Shown: positions 9,361 through 17,564, counted from the stretch's first letter. The stretch is DNA of 64,000 bases from Caballeronia peredens (GCA_001544595.2 FCOH02000011.1:62001-126000), one strand, 5' to 3'. Program-made: numbers and translations. The notes: generated by a model from the letters alone, not told the origin.

Positions 9361-10391
9361 AGGTCCGTCATCGCGGACGATTTGTGTCCGAGCAAGGCTT
9401 GCGCGAAGGCCGAACCGCGTGCCTCGGTGTGCATCCGGGCCGCGAGTGAGCGAATTTCGTGGAACGTAGTCGGCGTCGCACCATCGGCCATATCAAGCTC
9501 TGCCTTTTCGCGCGCAGCCTGAAAAGCCTGCTGCAGGGAGATCTGCGAAACCGGCTGCCCGCGCTTATTCGAGTACCGATTTTCCGAATAGTGGACAAGA
9601 AATCGACTGACGAATCGGTCACGACACTGCGCGACCAGCCCGTCGATTGAGTATGCGCCGAGCGAAACGTCGAGCGGAATCTTCAGTTTCGCCCCTGTTT
9701 TTCCCTGCTCGATCCACAGGAACCCGTCCTTCACATTATCGAAGCGCATGCCGATGATGTCGGCCTGTCGCTGCCCGGTCACCAGCGCGAGGAGCATTGC
9801 GTTTTTCAGCCACTGCGGCTCAGCCTGCTCGAAGATTTTCCAGAAGTCCGCCTCGGTCATGCGCATGCGGGCGATCTTCACCTTCGGCTTCAGCACGGAT
9901 TCGACCGGGTTCCGCTCGATCAGACCGTGCGTGATCGCGTCTCGGAAAATGTCCTTCAACCGACTGCGGATGCCGCGCGCCATGGTCGGGCCGCGGTTCT
10001 CGGCGGCCTCCTTTATCAGGTCGGCCGCGTCCTTCGGGGTGAACTTGTCGATCGGTTTCGTCGCACGTTCGTCCTGGCGGATGGCGTTGATCTGCGACTT
10101 GATGCTCGATGCACTTCGTTTGCCGACGATGTATTCCTTCTCGTATTCGTCGCAGTGCGCGGCGAGCGTCAGGCTTCCCTCAGAGGTAAGCGCGAGCAGG
10201 TCGCGCTCGGCGCGCTCCTGCTCCATCTTCATGTTCGCCAGCTTGACCAGACGGATGGCCTTCTGCAGGTCGGTGCCGAGGCCTAGCGTCTTGCCGTTCG
10301 TCGGGTTCCGAAACCACAGATACCCGTTCGCGTTCTGATAGAGATTGGCCGGCCAGTTGCGGCGCGCGGCCTGTCGTCTGCGTGCGTTCAC
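9312..10391 (-). CDS. int: Phage integrase (tyrosine recombinase)
   Basis: 359 residues. An N-terminal arm-binding region (NGYLWFRNPTNGKTLGLGTD) is followed by a core-binding domain (about 75-165) and the catalytic domain. All catalytic residues are visible: Arg208 (TGQRQADI), Lys231 (QGKTGAKL), His311 and Arg314 (FHEIRSLAAR), His336 (LLGHKSSAMT) and the nucleophile Tyr345. It catalyses integration at the VOC gene and, with the excisionase, excision. It is the last gene of the leftward operon and lies 80 bp from attL. Its start overlaps the excisionase stop (ATGA). Confidence 0.95.
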   Translation of the reverse strand: MNARRRQAARRNWPANLYQNANGYLWFRNPTNGKTLGLGTDLQKAIRLVKLANMKMEQERAERDLLALTSEGSLTLAAHCDEYEKEYIVGKRSASSIKSQINAIRQDERATKPIDKFTPKDAADLIKEAAENRGPTMARGIRSRLKDIFRDAITHGLIERNPVESVLKPKVKIARMRMTEADFWKIFEQAEPQWLKNAMLLALVTGQRQADIIGMRFDNVKDGFLWIEQGKTGAKLKIPLDVSLGAYSIDGLVAQCRDRFVSRFLVHYSENRYSNKRGQPVSQISLQQAFQAAREKAELDMADGATPTTFHEIRSLAARMHTEARGSAFAQALLGHKSSAMTDLYRDVRGQQWIEVKTG

Positions 10392-10588
10392 AGCATCCTC
10401 TCAAGAAGCTCCGCGTCGGCATCGAAGTATTCTGCCTTCGGATCGACGAAGAAGCGGTTTCCGACTTTCTTCGGGTGCGGGCGGATTCGTCCCTCGTGCA
10501 CCCATCGGTGCAGGGTGTTCTCGTGCGGCTTGTGTTCTTCTCCGAACATCTCAACCGCCCACTGTTTCAAGGGTATCAGTCGGGGCAT
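10388..10588 (-). CDS. xis: Excisionase
   Basis: 66 residues beginning MPRLIPLKQWAVEMFGEE. The winged-helix layout KQWAVEMFG...ENTLHRWVHEGRIRPHPKKVGNR, reduced here to its key motifs, matches lambda Xis-type excisionases that bend DNA at attR and set integrase direction. An in-frame extension to 10633 overlaps the neighbouring tiny gene and has no better ribosome site. The stop overlaps the integrase start by ATGA, so the two are translated together. Confidence 0.8.
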   Translation of the reverse strand: MPRLIPLKQWAVEMFGEEHKPHENTLHRWVHEGRIRPHPKKVGNRFFVDPKAEYFDADAELLERML

Positions 10589-10598
10589 ATTCGTTCTC

Positions 10599-10691
10599 TC
10601 AATGGTGCAAGCGCAGCGCGAACCAGATCGCATAACCGATGGTCATGGCGCTCGGGGAAAGGGCGAGGGCGGCGAGGGTTTTGGGGCTCAT
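10599..10691 (-). CDS. Tiny 30-residue hydrophobic protein
   Basis: The ATG overlaps the stop of the preceding gene (ATGA at 10691-10688). It starts MSPKTLAALALSPSAMTIGY and ends AIWFALRLHH, so it could be a single short membrane helix. The coupled start suggests it is translated. No family recognised. Confidence 0.4.
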   Translation of the reverse strand: MSPKTLAALALSPSAMTIGYAIWFALRLHH

Positions 10692-10927
10692 GACTGCGGC
10701 TCCTCGCGCACGAACATCGCCTTGCCGTTCAGATTCTCTTCGCGGTACGTCTTGAACTTCGATCCGTCCGGCTCCCACACGCCGGCCTCGCGATACCGAT
10801 CCAACGTTCTGCGCTCAACCTCGCGAGCGAGGGCGATCAGGTCTGCTTTTCTGAACGTCCGAAACTCGTCGTCGGAACTCATCATTTCGAACCGCGCGGC
10901 GGCTTCGAGAATTTCTTCGTTGGTCAT
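10688..10927 (-). CDS. Hypothetical early phage protein, 79 residues
   Basis: A charged, helical protein starting MTNEEILEAAARFEMMSSDD, with RKADLIALAREVERRT in the middle. Its start overlaps the stop of the 124-residue upstream gene (ATGA). Not recognised; it may be cytoplasmic and small enough to be a regulator, but no domain is visible. Confidence 0.55.
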   Translation of the reverse strand: MTNEEILEAAARFEMMSSDDEFRTFRKADLIALAREVERRTLDRYREAGVWEPDGSKFKTYREENLNGKAMFVREEPQS

Positions 10928-11298
10928 TTCGGCTCCTTGGCAATGGCGGCGTCGATGGCTTCGCGCGGCGTGTCGAACCAGCGGTCTTTGCCCGAAAGAA
11001 TGAAGCCGGTGCCGTACTCGCAGATCTGATAAAGCTGATAGCGCCTCACGCCGTCAGCGCCGGATTGCGAGACAATAATTCCTTGCTTGTCCGTGACGAA
11101 GGTCAAGCGCTGCGCATCCTTCTCCATCCCCGCGATCCGCTCGCGCAGCGCGGCGATCTCGGTGGAGGGGTGGAGGTAGAGTGGCTCCATGAACGGAAGC
11201 GGCCTCGACCAGTGTTCCGGACTGTGTCTCGTAAAACGCCAGCGATCCTCTTTTGCTTCCCTGTAGCGCCACGCTACCGGCTCTTGATCTTCATTCAT
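10924..11298 (-). CDS. Hypothetical phage protein with PVAWR/PLY and IDAAIAK modules
   Basis: 124 residues from the ATG at 11298, preceded by GGAGAG; the longer frame is less likely. It has an N-terminal module with DQEPVAWRYREAK and EPLYLHPS, a short coiled coil (AALRERIAGMEKDAQRL) and a C-terminal module ending FDTPREAIDAAIAKEPK. Both end modules recur in the 319-residue protein at 12881-13840, showing shared architecture. Such proteins are common in Burkholderia phages without known function. Its first bases overlap the HNH gene. Confidence 0.55.
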   Translation of the reverse strand: MNEDQEPVAWRYREAKEDRWRFTRHSPEHWSRPLPFMEPLYLHPSTEIAALRERIAGMEKDAQRLTFVTDKQGIIVSQSGADGVRRYQLYQICEYGTGFILSGKDRWFDTPREAIDAAIAKEPK

Positions 11299-11785
11299 GG
11301 TGAAACTCTCCGTGTAGTTTGGCGGCAGCGGCCGCATAAGCGGCATGAGCTTCTTCTGGACTGTCGAAATATCCGAGCGAGTACTTGACGTTGTTCGCCT
11401 GGATCTTTGCGTGAAAACGCTTGGAACCTCGGTGCTGAGTGACGCCCTTGAACCCGATCGAATTGTTCGCTTGGCGCGGCCGGTTCCGATTGTTCTGCGC
11501 GACCGTCGCTACCCGTAGATTCGCGATTCGGTTATCGGACTTGATGTGGTTGATGTGATCGATCGTTACTTCGGGCCATTCGCCAGAATGAAGCGCCCAG
11601 CAGATGCGATGCTCAAGATAGCGGACCTGCTTTATCACGACGACTCGATAGCCTGTGTGTTTGCGCATCCATCCGGCAGGTTGTCCGCGGCGAATATGTT
11701 TCGGGTCAATCCATCTGAGTTCGCCGGTCTCCGGGTCATACGAGAGCATCTTGCGCAGTTCTTCGACGGTGCATGGCGTTCTCAT
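11291..11785 (-). CDS. HNH endonuclease with AP2 DNA-binding domain
   Basis: 164 residues. The HNH core contains LEHRICWALHSGEWPEVTID, HINHIKSDNRIANLRV and the NNRNRPRQANNS segment, giving the metal-binding His/Asn residues. The C-terminal AP2 domain reads GFKGVTQHRGSKRFHAKIQA then LGYFDSPEEAHAAYAAAAAK. This is the usual phage homing-endonuclease layout. It overlaps genes on both sides by a few bases, so it is well fitted into the operon. A second, diverged copy lies at 13818-14483. Confidence 0.85.
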   Translation of the reverse strand: MRTPCTVEELRKMLSYDPETGELRWIDPKHIRRGQPAGWMRKHTGYRVVVIKQVRYLEHRICWALHSGEWPEVTIDHINHIKSDNRIANLRVATVAQNNRNRPRQANNSIGFKGVTQHRGSKRFHAKIQANNVKYSLGYFDSPEEAHAAYAAAAAKLHGEFHHE

Positions 11786-11973
11786 TCGTCGTCCCCGCTA
11801 GACTGCCCCTCACTCGCGCCCGCTGCGCACGCCTCGATCGCATTGACGGCGCAGTTGCGCAATTCTTCAAGCGTCGCAACGATGGCTTGCGGCTCGCCTT
11901 CAGGGCTGTTGCGGTCTGGAATCTCGCAGACGTTTTGAAGGAACGTCTCAAACCATGCGGGCAGATTGGTCAT
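11782..11973 (-). CDS. Hypothetical acidic protein, 63 residues
   Basis: Begins MTNLPAWFETFLQNVCEIPD and ends in an AGASEGQSSGDDE tail, a degenerate copy of the peptide linker repeated in neighbouring proteins. It overlaps the genes on both sides by 4 nt. No family recognised. Confidence 0.5.
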   Translation of the reverse strand: MTNLPAWFETFLQNVCEIPDRNSPEGEPQAIVATLEELRNCAVNAIEACAAGASEGQSSGDDE

Positions 11974-12884
11974 TTCCCGGACTCCTTTGCGGCTTTCAGG
12001 AAGTCATAAGCTTTGACCGCCCAATCGTTCAGATAGTCAACTTCAGCGTCGTGGTAGTTGTTCATGTTCAGTTCGACGTGCGACGCCAGAAGCGATTCCA
12101 ACTCGCCGCGTTGCGACTCACTCGCCCCCGCCGCATCGGCTACCGAAGGCGTGGTGAGCAGGTCACGGATATAATCCGCGCAACGATCACACGCGAACTG
12201 CTGTCCGGTGCTTTCCTCATCGCCGTAGAGATCGGCCAACCTGTCGCACACCTTCGCTGCTTGTTCTAATGCTGCATCGCGGATGCTCGGCACTCTGCTT
12301 TGCTCGGGTGTCCCGTCAAGCTGCATCGCTCCTTCGTCCGGGTAATCCGTCATCCAGACGTAATACTCGTCGCCTTTCAAGACGCCGCGCGCAATCGTCA
12401 CTTCGCTTTCGAGTTGGTCGGGATCATTCGGATAGTCCGGCGCGATGAAGTTGAATGCCTCCAGCAACTGCCCGCCGGTGAGCGTCACTTGCATTACGGC
12501 CTCCTCACTCGCCCCCGCTGCATCGGCTACCGAAGGCGCGCCCGCTGCAATACGCTTTTTGAAATCCGCAATGGCATCGAGCTTGACGTTCATCGCATCG
12601 TAATATCCGAGGTCATATCCGAAGTTGAAGTCGATGTCCTTGCCCTTCGGTACGCAAATTCTTCCGTTCGGGTCGCGGCAATAACCTTCAGGCCATTTGA
12701 TTTCGTGCTCCAGCTTCGCCCCCGCTGTGTCGGCGTCCGCACGCTCACTCGCGCCTGCTGCGAGAATGGCGCGGGCGAAGTCGCGATAGCCTTCCACGAT
12801 GGCTGTAGGCGCGCCGCTATGCCTCGTGTCATAGCCGACATAGAGATGCAAGTCGGCGAGAAAATCAATCTGTGAGTCAGTCAC
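11970..12884 (-). CDS. Hypothetical phage protein built of modules joined by PSVADAAGASE linkers
   Basis: 304 residues starting MTDSQIDFLADLHLYVGYDT. Two near-identical linkers (PSVADAAGASEE and PSVADAAGASES) and weaker AGASE and ADTAGAK copies separate short unlike segments: one with EGYCRDPNGRICVPKGKDID, an acidic middle with GQLLEAFNFIAPDYPNDPDQ, a segment with FACDRCADYIRDLL, and a C-terminal helix. The CxxC in the third segment could bind metal. The layout suggests assembly by recombination between linker sequences. Function unknown. Confidence 0.55.
   Translation of the reverse strand: MTDSQIDFLADLHLYVGYDTRHSGAPTAIVEGYRDFARAILAAGASERADADTAGAKLEHEIKWPEGYCRDPNGRICVPKGKDIDFNFGYDLGYYDAMNVKLDAIADFKKRIAAGAPSVADAAGASEEAVMQVTLTGGQLLEAFNFIAPDYPNDPDQLESEVTIARGVLKGDEYYVWMTDYPDEGAMQLDGTPEQSRVPSIRDAALEQAAKVCDRLADLYGDEESTGQQFACDRCADYIRDLLTTPSVADAAGASESQRGELESLLASHVELNMNNYHDAEVDYLNDWAVKAYDFLKAAKESGK
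12117..12151 (-). repeat. Dispersed 35-bp linker repeat, copy A
   Basis: Plus-strand sequence ends CGGCTACCGAAGGCG; on the coding (minus) strand it gives PSVADAAGASES in the 304-residue protein. It differs from copy B at one base. Confidence 0.8.
12504..12538 (-). repeat. Dispersed 35-bp linker repeat, copy B
   Basis: Same 35-bp element, encoding PSVADAAGASEE in the same protein as copy A. Shorter degenerate copies are at 11811-11835, 12714-12735, 12744-12764 and 13640-13661. Confidence 0.8.
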
Positions 12885-13840
12885 TTCCTAAGCTCCTTTG
12901 CGATGGCAGCGTCGATCGTGCGATCTACACTGGCGTCGAAGCGCTCGCCCATCCAGTCGTTGTGAATGTCGTGAGTCGGTGCGGGAATCGGCGCTCTCAA
13001 CGTCATCGTCGGCGTCTCGTCGCGAGGGGATGAGAAGCGCATGTTCTCGCGCAGGAATCGATAGCGCTTCGCTTCAATCGCGTCCTTACTCTCGGCTACT
13101 GCGTCGTCTCGGTTAATCAAGGCGCGAATTTTCAAGGCCACCGCTCCCGCATTGTTCAGCGCGCCATCGCAAGACAGCGCAGCTTGATAAGCCTCCTCAA
13201 GCGCAGCGCTTCGCACGTCACTCGCCCCCGCCGCATCGGCTACCGAAGGCGAGGGAGGGGCGGCGAGATGGACGATTCGCACATACTGCGGATTACGCTC
13301 GCGCACGGCTACATACCGCTCTCTCGTCACCTCTACCCACGAACCGTCAAGCATTTCCTCCTGATAGACCGCCTTCGAATCCGCCGAGACGGGAATATTC
13401 TGTCCTTTTTCAATTCCTCGGTGCCAAGCTTCACACGCTGCCTCTTCTAGATCAGCTATTTTGAAAGACTGCTCTTTGATCAATTTGCGCAGCGCAAGGC
13501 GCTCCCCGAGCGCGTCTACATCGACGTACGGGTTGGTGTAAAGCGGTCTGCAAGTGTTGCCTTCGGCGAGATTCGATGGGTCAACGCAGTTGAATTGCAG
13601 GCTCGGCTGACCACCGATTTCGACTAGATATGCCACCGGCTTCGCCCCCGCTGTGTCGGCGATGCTCTGCCCACTGGCGGCCTGCCATGCGCACGCGTCG
13701 CGCCAAATCTGCCACGGAGTCTTCTGGCTAACAGGCTCGCTGACGGTGTCGTAGTTGCGGAATGCCGCCCGACTATCGCGGCTATCACCGTCCCACGGCT
13801 TCGCCTCTGCGCTGGGATTAAACTGTTCGGACTTGCTCAC
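12881..13840 (-). CDS. Hypothetical phage protein, modular, with linker repeats
   Basis: 319 residues from a GTG at 13840 (AGGAGAACAGA upstream); an in-frame extension to 13924 runs deep into the HNH gene. After SIADTAGAK comes a KPVAYLVEIGGQPSLQFN to RPLYTNP module like that of the 124-residue protein, a coiled stretch with LRKLIKEQSFKIADLEEAA, a PSVADAAGASD linker and a C-terminal AKRYRFLRENMRF to TIDAAIAKELRK module. Enzymatic residues are not evident. It overlaps the next gene by 4 nt. Confidence 0.55.
   Translation of the reverse strand: MSKSEQFNPSAEAKPWDGDSRDSRAAFRNYDTVSEPVSQKTPWQIWRDACAWQAASGQSIADTAGAKPVAYLVEIGGQPSLQFNCVDPSNLAEGNTCRPLYTNPYVDVDALGERLALRKLIKEQSFKIADLEEAACEAWHRGIEKGQNIPVSADSKAVYQEEMLDGSWVEVTRERYVAVRERNPQYVRIVHLAAPPSPSVADAAGASDVRSAALEEAYQAALSCDGALNNAGAVALKIRALINRDDAVAESKDAIEAKRYRFLRENMRFSSPRDETPTMTLRAPIPAPTHDIHNDWMGERFDASVDRTIDAAIAKELRK
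13217..13251 (-). repeat. Dispersed 35-bp linker repeat, copy C
   Basis: Matches copy A except at its first base; encodes PSVADAAGASD in the 319-residue protein. Confidence 0.8.
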
Positions 13841-14483
13841 TCTGTTCTCCTGTGTTTGCATATTCGCCATGCAACTCGCGCGCCTTCGCGCAATATGCTG
13901 CATGGGCGGCTTCTGCGGAATCAAACAATCCCAAGTAAATCTTCACGCCGTTGCACTTAATCTGCGCCCTCCACTTTCCTGCCTTTACATTGCGACTTAC
14001 ACCTTTGTAGCCAGATTTGTTATTTTTTTGTGCAGGGCGATTTCTCCCATTCTCAGCATTCGTAGCTAGGCGAAGATTTACTCGCTGATTGTCATTCCGG
14101 ACGCCGTTACGGTGATCAACATACAAGCCTGGGGAAGTCAAACCCATAATCGCCCGATGCATTCTGAGTATGGTTATCTTCTGCCCACGAATGCTCTTAG
14201 CTTTTCGAACCGCGTAACCATACGCATCAAGGCACCAACGCCATTGATTAAGCCAATCATAGTCTTCATCATCGACGTAAATTGGCTGCCCTTTACTGGT
14301 GAAAATTGTTTTCATTTCTCTCGAAATAACAGTCTGTCCGATCAAGACTGCGCAACGCTCGCCGCTCACCGCCGAGAACAGCATCGCGATGTCTGAGGCT
14401 GCGCGGTGAATGAGTTGCGGCGTCGCAGTCTTCGCCTTAAGCAGCGCGTCTAGGGAGGTGCGCGCGGGGTGGGTGGGGGTCAT
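13818..14483 (-). CDS. HNH-AP2 endonuclease with a foreign N-terminal extension
   Basis: 221 residues; the ATG at 14483 overlaps the previous gene's stop and has GGAG upstream. Residues 1-56 (ARTSLDALLKAKTATPQLIH and onward) do not look like an HNH protein. An internal methionine then begins MKTIFTSKGQPIYVDDEDYD, the usual start of this endonuclease family, followed by the HNH core (LYVDHRNGVRNDNQRVNLRL) and an AP2 domain (GYKGVSRNVKAGKWRAQIKC, LGLFDSAEAAHAAYCAKARE). The endonuclease part is visibly richer in A and T than its neighbours. It looks like a homing gene that landed in frame in a small early gene. Confidence 0.8.
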   Translation of the reverse strand: MTPTHPARTSLDALLKAKTATPQLIHRAASDIAMLFSAVSGERCAVLIGQTVISREMKTIFTSKGQPIYVDDEDYDWLNQWRWCLDAYGYAVRKAKSIRGQKITILRMHRAIMGLTSPGLYVDHRNGVRNDNQRVNLRLATNAENGRNRPAQKNNKSGYKGVSRNVKAGKWRAQIKCNGVKIYLGLFDSAEAAHAAYCAKARELHGEYANTGEQSEQVRTV

Positions 14484-14674
14484 CGGGGCTCCGCCCAATT
14501 TTCAAGGGCAATGCGCGCAGATCGCTTTCCGTCAGCCGTGAAACCGTCGCCTTGCTTCTCCACTTCGAGAACCTTCCACGCACAGCCACGAAACTTAAAC
14601 GGATGATTTGCTACGCAGCATTTCGACGCGTGCTCAACGAGATCCGCATCGAATGTTTGGAGAACGATTTTCAT
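14480..14674 (-). CDS. Hypothetical protein, 64 residues
   Basis: Starts MKIVLQTFDADLVEHASKCC and contains FKFRGCAWKVLEVEKQGDGF. Coupled by 4-nt overlaps to the genes on either side. Three cysteines but no clear zinc motif. Not recognised. Confidence 0.5.
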   Translation of the reverse strand: MKIVLQTFDADLVEHASKCCVANHPFKFRGCAWKVLEVEKQGDGFTADGKRSARIALENWAEPR

Positions 14675-14874
14675 CGTGTTCCCTTCACGTGCTTTCGTTG
14701 CAGGCCCGGCACAGGGCAGTCCTTCGCGTGCCAGCCCGGTTTCAGCAGCAGCCCGGCGCCGCTCTCCCGTTCGCAGATTCGGCAGCCGACGAAAGTCGAT
14801 CCGTCGATGCCGTAATCGTCGCTGTAGGTGCAGCGCTCCAACAGCTTGCGCAGATCCCGAGTTGCTCGGCTCAT
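14671..14874 (-). CDS. Hypothetical Cys/His-containing protein, 67 residues
   Basis: The ATG at 14874 has GAGGGA upstream and is preferred over the in-frame codon at 14901. CRICERE and, 15 residues on, HAKDCP form a CxxC...HxxxC pattern that could be a small zinc site. A basic C-terminus (LQRKHVKGTR) would suit nucleic-acid binding. Family not recognised. Confidence 0.5.
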   Translation of the reverse strand: MSRATRDLRKLLERCTYSDDYGIDGSTFVGCRICERESGAGLLLKPGWHAKDCPVPGLQRKHVKGTR

Positions 14875-14922
14875 GCTTCCCTCGAAATGAATCCGGCGCA
14901 CTGTGGCGCCGGTGGTTGATGG

Positions 14923-15621
14923 TTACTCTGCCGCGTCGCTTGTCTCGGGCTGGGGCTCGGGATTCGGCTCGATGCGTGTGTCGTCCTGCGCGAGATCGCT
15001 ATTCGCGAACGGGTCGTCGGAGCCGCCGACCTTCTCGGCTGCGGTCTTTTTCTTCGCGGACTTCGCTTTCTTGTCGGCCTCTTCGACGAGATCCGTCTGT
15101 TTGTTCTCGGGCTCGCGGAACGTGCACTCGACTTCGGTCTGCGCCATGTGATCGACGTAGCCTTGCACTTCCGGCTGCAACTTCTGATAGCCCTTGAAGC
15201 GCAGCATCACCGAGCCGCCTTCGCACGCGTCGACGAGGGTGAAGTCCGAGAATTTCACGTCGCCAGCTTTCACGTCCGACTGCTCGCTCGCGCCGCGGTG
15301 GTAGACAACCTGCCAGCCGGCGAGATCCTTCCGCAGTTTCATCGGCATCTGAATCGACAGGCACTTGCGCGCGGTGAGCTTCACGCCTTTCAGGGGCATC
15401 GTGAACGACTCTTGTCCCTTGTCGTCGAGCTTCGGCTTGCCGTCCTCGGGCTTGTAAAGCGCCTCGCGCAGGTCCGGATCGAACTCGTCGAGGATGGTGT
15501 TTTCGAACATGCGCTCGAACGTGACGCTCACGCCGTGGTCACGCTTCTCGCCTTTGAACTCGGGAACAGGCGTGACCGCGACGATCTTGATCAACGTGCG
15601 GTCCATCTCGAAGGCTTTCAT
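14923..15621 (-). CDS. Hypothetical recombination-module protein downstream of recT
   Basis: 232 residues from ATG 15621 (TGGAG upstream). The first ~165 residues look like a compact beta-rich domain (TLIKIVAVTPVPEFKGEKRD, GVKLTARKCLSIQMPMKLRK), followed by a lysine-rich stretch (EEADKKAKSAKKKTAAEK) and an acidic tail ending NPEPQPETSDAAE. Its place after recE-recT and its acidic tail resemble single-strand binding proteins, but I see no clear OB-fold motif, so this is only a suggestion. Confidence 0.55.
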   Translation of the reverse strand: MKAFEMDRTLIKIVAVTPVPEFKGEKRDHGVSVTFERMFENTILDEFDPDLREALYKPEDGKPKLDDKGQESFTMPLKGVKLTARKCLSIQMPMKLRKDLAGWQVVYHRGASEQSDVKAGDVKFSDFTLVDACEGGSVMLRFKGYQKLQPEVQGYVDHMAQTEVECTFREPENKQTDLVEEADKKAKSAKKKTAAEKVGGSDDPFANSDLAQDDTRIEPNPEPQPETSDAAE

Positions 15622-15672
15622 TGGCAATGCTCCAGGAATAATTTCAGGAATAAGTTGCGGTGGGTTTTGTCG

Positions 15673-16725
15673 TTACGCGCCGAGCAGAATTTCGCGGCGC
15701 TCGTCGCGGTGCTGTTGAAGCTTCGCGAAGTCGTTCGGCGGCAGATCGCGCGCGCTGTCGAGGATCACGTCGAGCATCTCGGCGTCTTTTTCCTTGCTCA
15801 TGCGCTCGAAGAGGTCTTGATACGAAACGGTCATTTCCTGCTGCTGCGGGCGCTGGTCGGTGAGAACTTCACCGGTCTGCTGGTCGATCACATCGCCGTC
15901 GTCGCTGTCGTCGCTCGGCGTGATGTAGTCGCCGTCGAGCACCGTGTCGAGCGCCTGCGACCCGTTGCGCGCGCCGACGTCATCGATCGCCGTCGCCGTT
16001 GCCAGCTCGATGCTCACTGGCAAATACTTGAAAAGCCGGCGCAGCACCGTCTTACGGCCCATCTCTTCGTAATGCTGGCCCCACACGGTCTTTTCCTTGT
16101 CGCGCGCGAACTTATAGTTCTGGCTCGCGTCGCGGATCTCATTGACCTGCTCAGCGCTCATCACCTCGAACGCATGGCCACCGCCCACCAGCTTCGCCAC
16201 CGCGTAGAACGCGATCACATTGCCACGCCGAGACATCGCCGGCTTGTGCTCCAGCTTCTCGTCGAGGCCGTAGGAATAATCGAAGTGGTCGCCCTCGTGC
16301 ACCGCGTGCGCGGCGATGCTCACGACCTGTCCGGAGCGGCGCGCGAGATCGATCAGGCCTTTGTAGCCGATGACGATCTGCGTCTCGACCTTGTCCGTCA
16401 CCCACTGGCCGCCCTGTTTTTTCTTCTTCTCGAACGGGATCAGGTACGCGTGCCCGAGCGGCGTGTTCGGTTCAAGGCCAAGCTGCGAACACTGGACGAC
16501 TGCGCCCATCAGAGACTCGATCGTGCATTCCATCAGCTTTGGCGTCGTGCGCAGCGCGCCGAGCGCGATCTTGAGCATGCGGTCCGGGCTGACATGCTTC
16601 GGCAATACTGCGGCGAGCGTCGCCTTTTGCGACTCGAAGTAGCTCTTCACACTGCCGAAACCGGCGACGTGAGCGACCATCTTTCCGGTCTGTTTCAGGT
16701 TTGCAACGCTGGTGGTTTGTGCCAC
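15673..16725 (-). CDS. recT: RecT-family single-strand annealing protein
   Basis: 350 residues from a GTG at 16725 with AGGAG upstream; the longer in-frame extension overlaps recE entirely and is not plausible. The family hallmark MGAVVQCSQLGLEPNTPLGH followed by AYLIPFEKKKK and VIGYKGLIDLARRSGQV is clear. RecT anneals complementary strands made by its partner exonuclease. A poorly conserved acidic linker (SDDSDDGDVIDQQTGE) precedes the C-terminal helices. It lies 5 bp from recE in the same operon. Confidence 0.92.
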   Translation of the reverse strand: MAQTTSVANLKQTGKMVAHVAGFGSVKSYFESQKATLAAVLPKHVSPDRMLKIALGALRTTPKLMECTIESLMGAVVQCSQLGLEPNTPLGHAYLIPFEKKKKQGGQWVTDKVETQIVIGYKGLIDLARRSGQVVSIAAHAVHEGDHFDYSYGLDEKLEHKPAMSRRGNVIAFYAVAKLVGGGHAFEVMSAEQVNEIRDASQNYKFARDKEKTVWGQHYEEMGRKTVLRRLFKYLPVSIELATATAIDDVGARNGSQALDTVLDGDYITPSDDSDDGDVIDQQTGEVLTDQRPQQQEMTVSYQDLFERMSKEKDAEMLDVILDSARDLPPNDFAKLQQHRDERREILLGA

Positions 16726-16730
16726 GTCTT

Positions 16731-17564
16731 TTACTCCTCGGTGATGAGCGCCCATTGGGGCAGTCGGATGATGTCGATGCCCGTCGAATAACCGGGCCAT
16801 TTTTCGGTGCGCATGCACTCGGCATACGTGCGCAGGTTCTCGCGATACTTGATGCGGCCGGACTCGATGCTTTCTTCGTCGAGCATGAAAGCGTTCGCGG
16901 CGAAGGGCCATTCGGTTTCGACGGCGAGGAAGATGAAGCCGAGCACTTCCTTGCCGCTGGCCTTTGCATAGCCGTCGCTGTAGTAGGCGGCCTGCACGTC
17001 GTAGCGCTTGCGCGCGACCTGCCTGCGGAACTCGCCAGGGCTTGCGATGCTGTACGTCTTGACGTCGGCAAGGATCACCTTGTCGTCGCCTACCGGATGC
17101 ACCCAGTCGGGCCGGCAGCGGCACTCAGAACCCGTCTCGTCGTCGATCCAGAACGCGGAGACTTCCGGCATTCCGTTGGCGAGCACGTCGCCGATATCGG
17201 GAAGACTCCACACCGATACTGCTTGACGGCGCGCAGCTTCGCTCTGATCCGACTGAATCGCCACGCGCCCGGCGTTCGCCTCGACGAATTCTTTCCACGC
17301 TTTGGTGTTGCGGTTGAGCGTCGGCCCGACGACATACCGATTGTTGAACTCGCCGGGCTCCAGAATCTCGCAGTGCGCGAGGTTACCTTCGAGTTGTCCG
17401 GCCTTTTCCTTCGGTGCCGGTCGCAGCGGATCGCGGTGCCGCGCCCAGAAGATCGCGGGCGAGAGATCGAGCGAGTCGAGGCCGGATTTGCTGATCGGCT
17501 CCATCGCGTGATAAGCGGCGATGTCGAGCCCCTCGACGATGCCGGGAATGAATTCGCGCTTCAT
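16731..17564 (-). CDS. recE: RecE-like 5'-3' exonuclease (PD-(D/E)XK)
   Basis: 277 residues starting MKREFIPGIVEGLDIAAYHA, equal to the nuclease C-terminal part of E. coli RecE. SKSGLDSLDLSPAIFWARH is the typical start of the fold. Active-site residues are seen in CRCRPDWVHP (Asp), VILADVKTYS (Asp-x-Lys) and YDVQAAYYSDGY (Gln/Tyr). It resects double-strand ends to give 3' tails for RecT. The ATG overlaps the stop of a 31-residue membrane peptide (ATGA). Confidence 0.9.
   Translation of the reverse strand: MKREFIPGIVEGLDIAAYHAMEPISKSGLDSLDLSPAIFWARHRDPLRPAPKEKAGQLEGNLAHCEILEPGEFNNRYVVGPTLNRNTKAWKEFVEANAGRVAIQSDQSEAARRQAVSVWSLPDIGDVLANGMPEVSAFWIDDETGSECRCRPDWVHPVGDDKVILADVKTYSIASPGEFRRQVARKRYDVQAAYYSDGYAKASGKEVLGFIFLAVETEWPFAANAFMLDEESIESGRIKYRENLRTYAECMRTEKWPGYSTGIDIIRLPQWALITEE

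Noticed and set aside
11811..13661. CRISPR array suggested by repeated 35-bp units
   Set aside because: The copies are hundreds of bases apart, in frame within coding sequences, and there are no cas genes.
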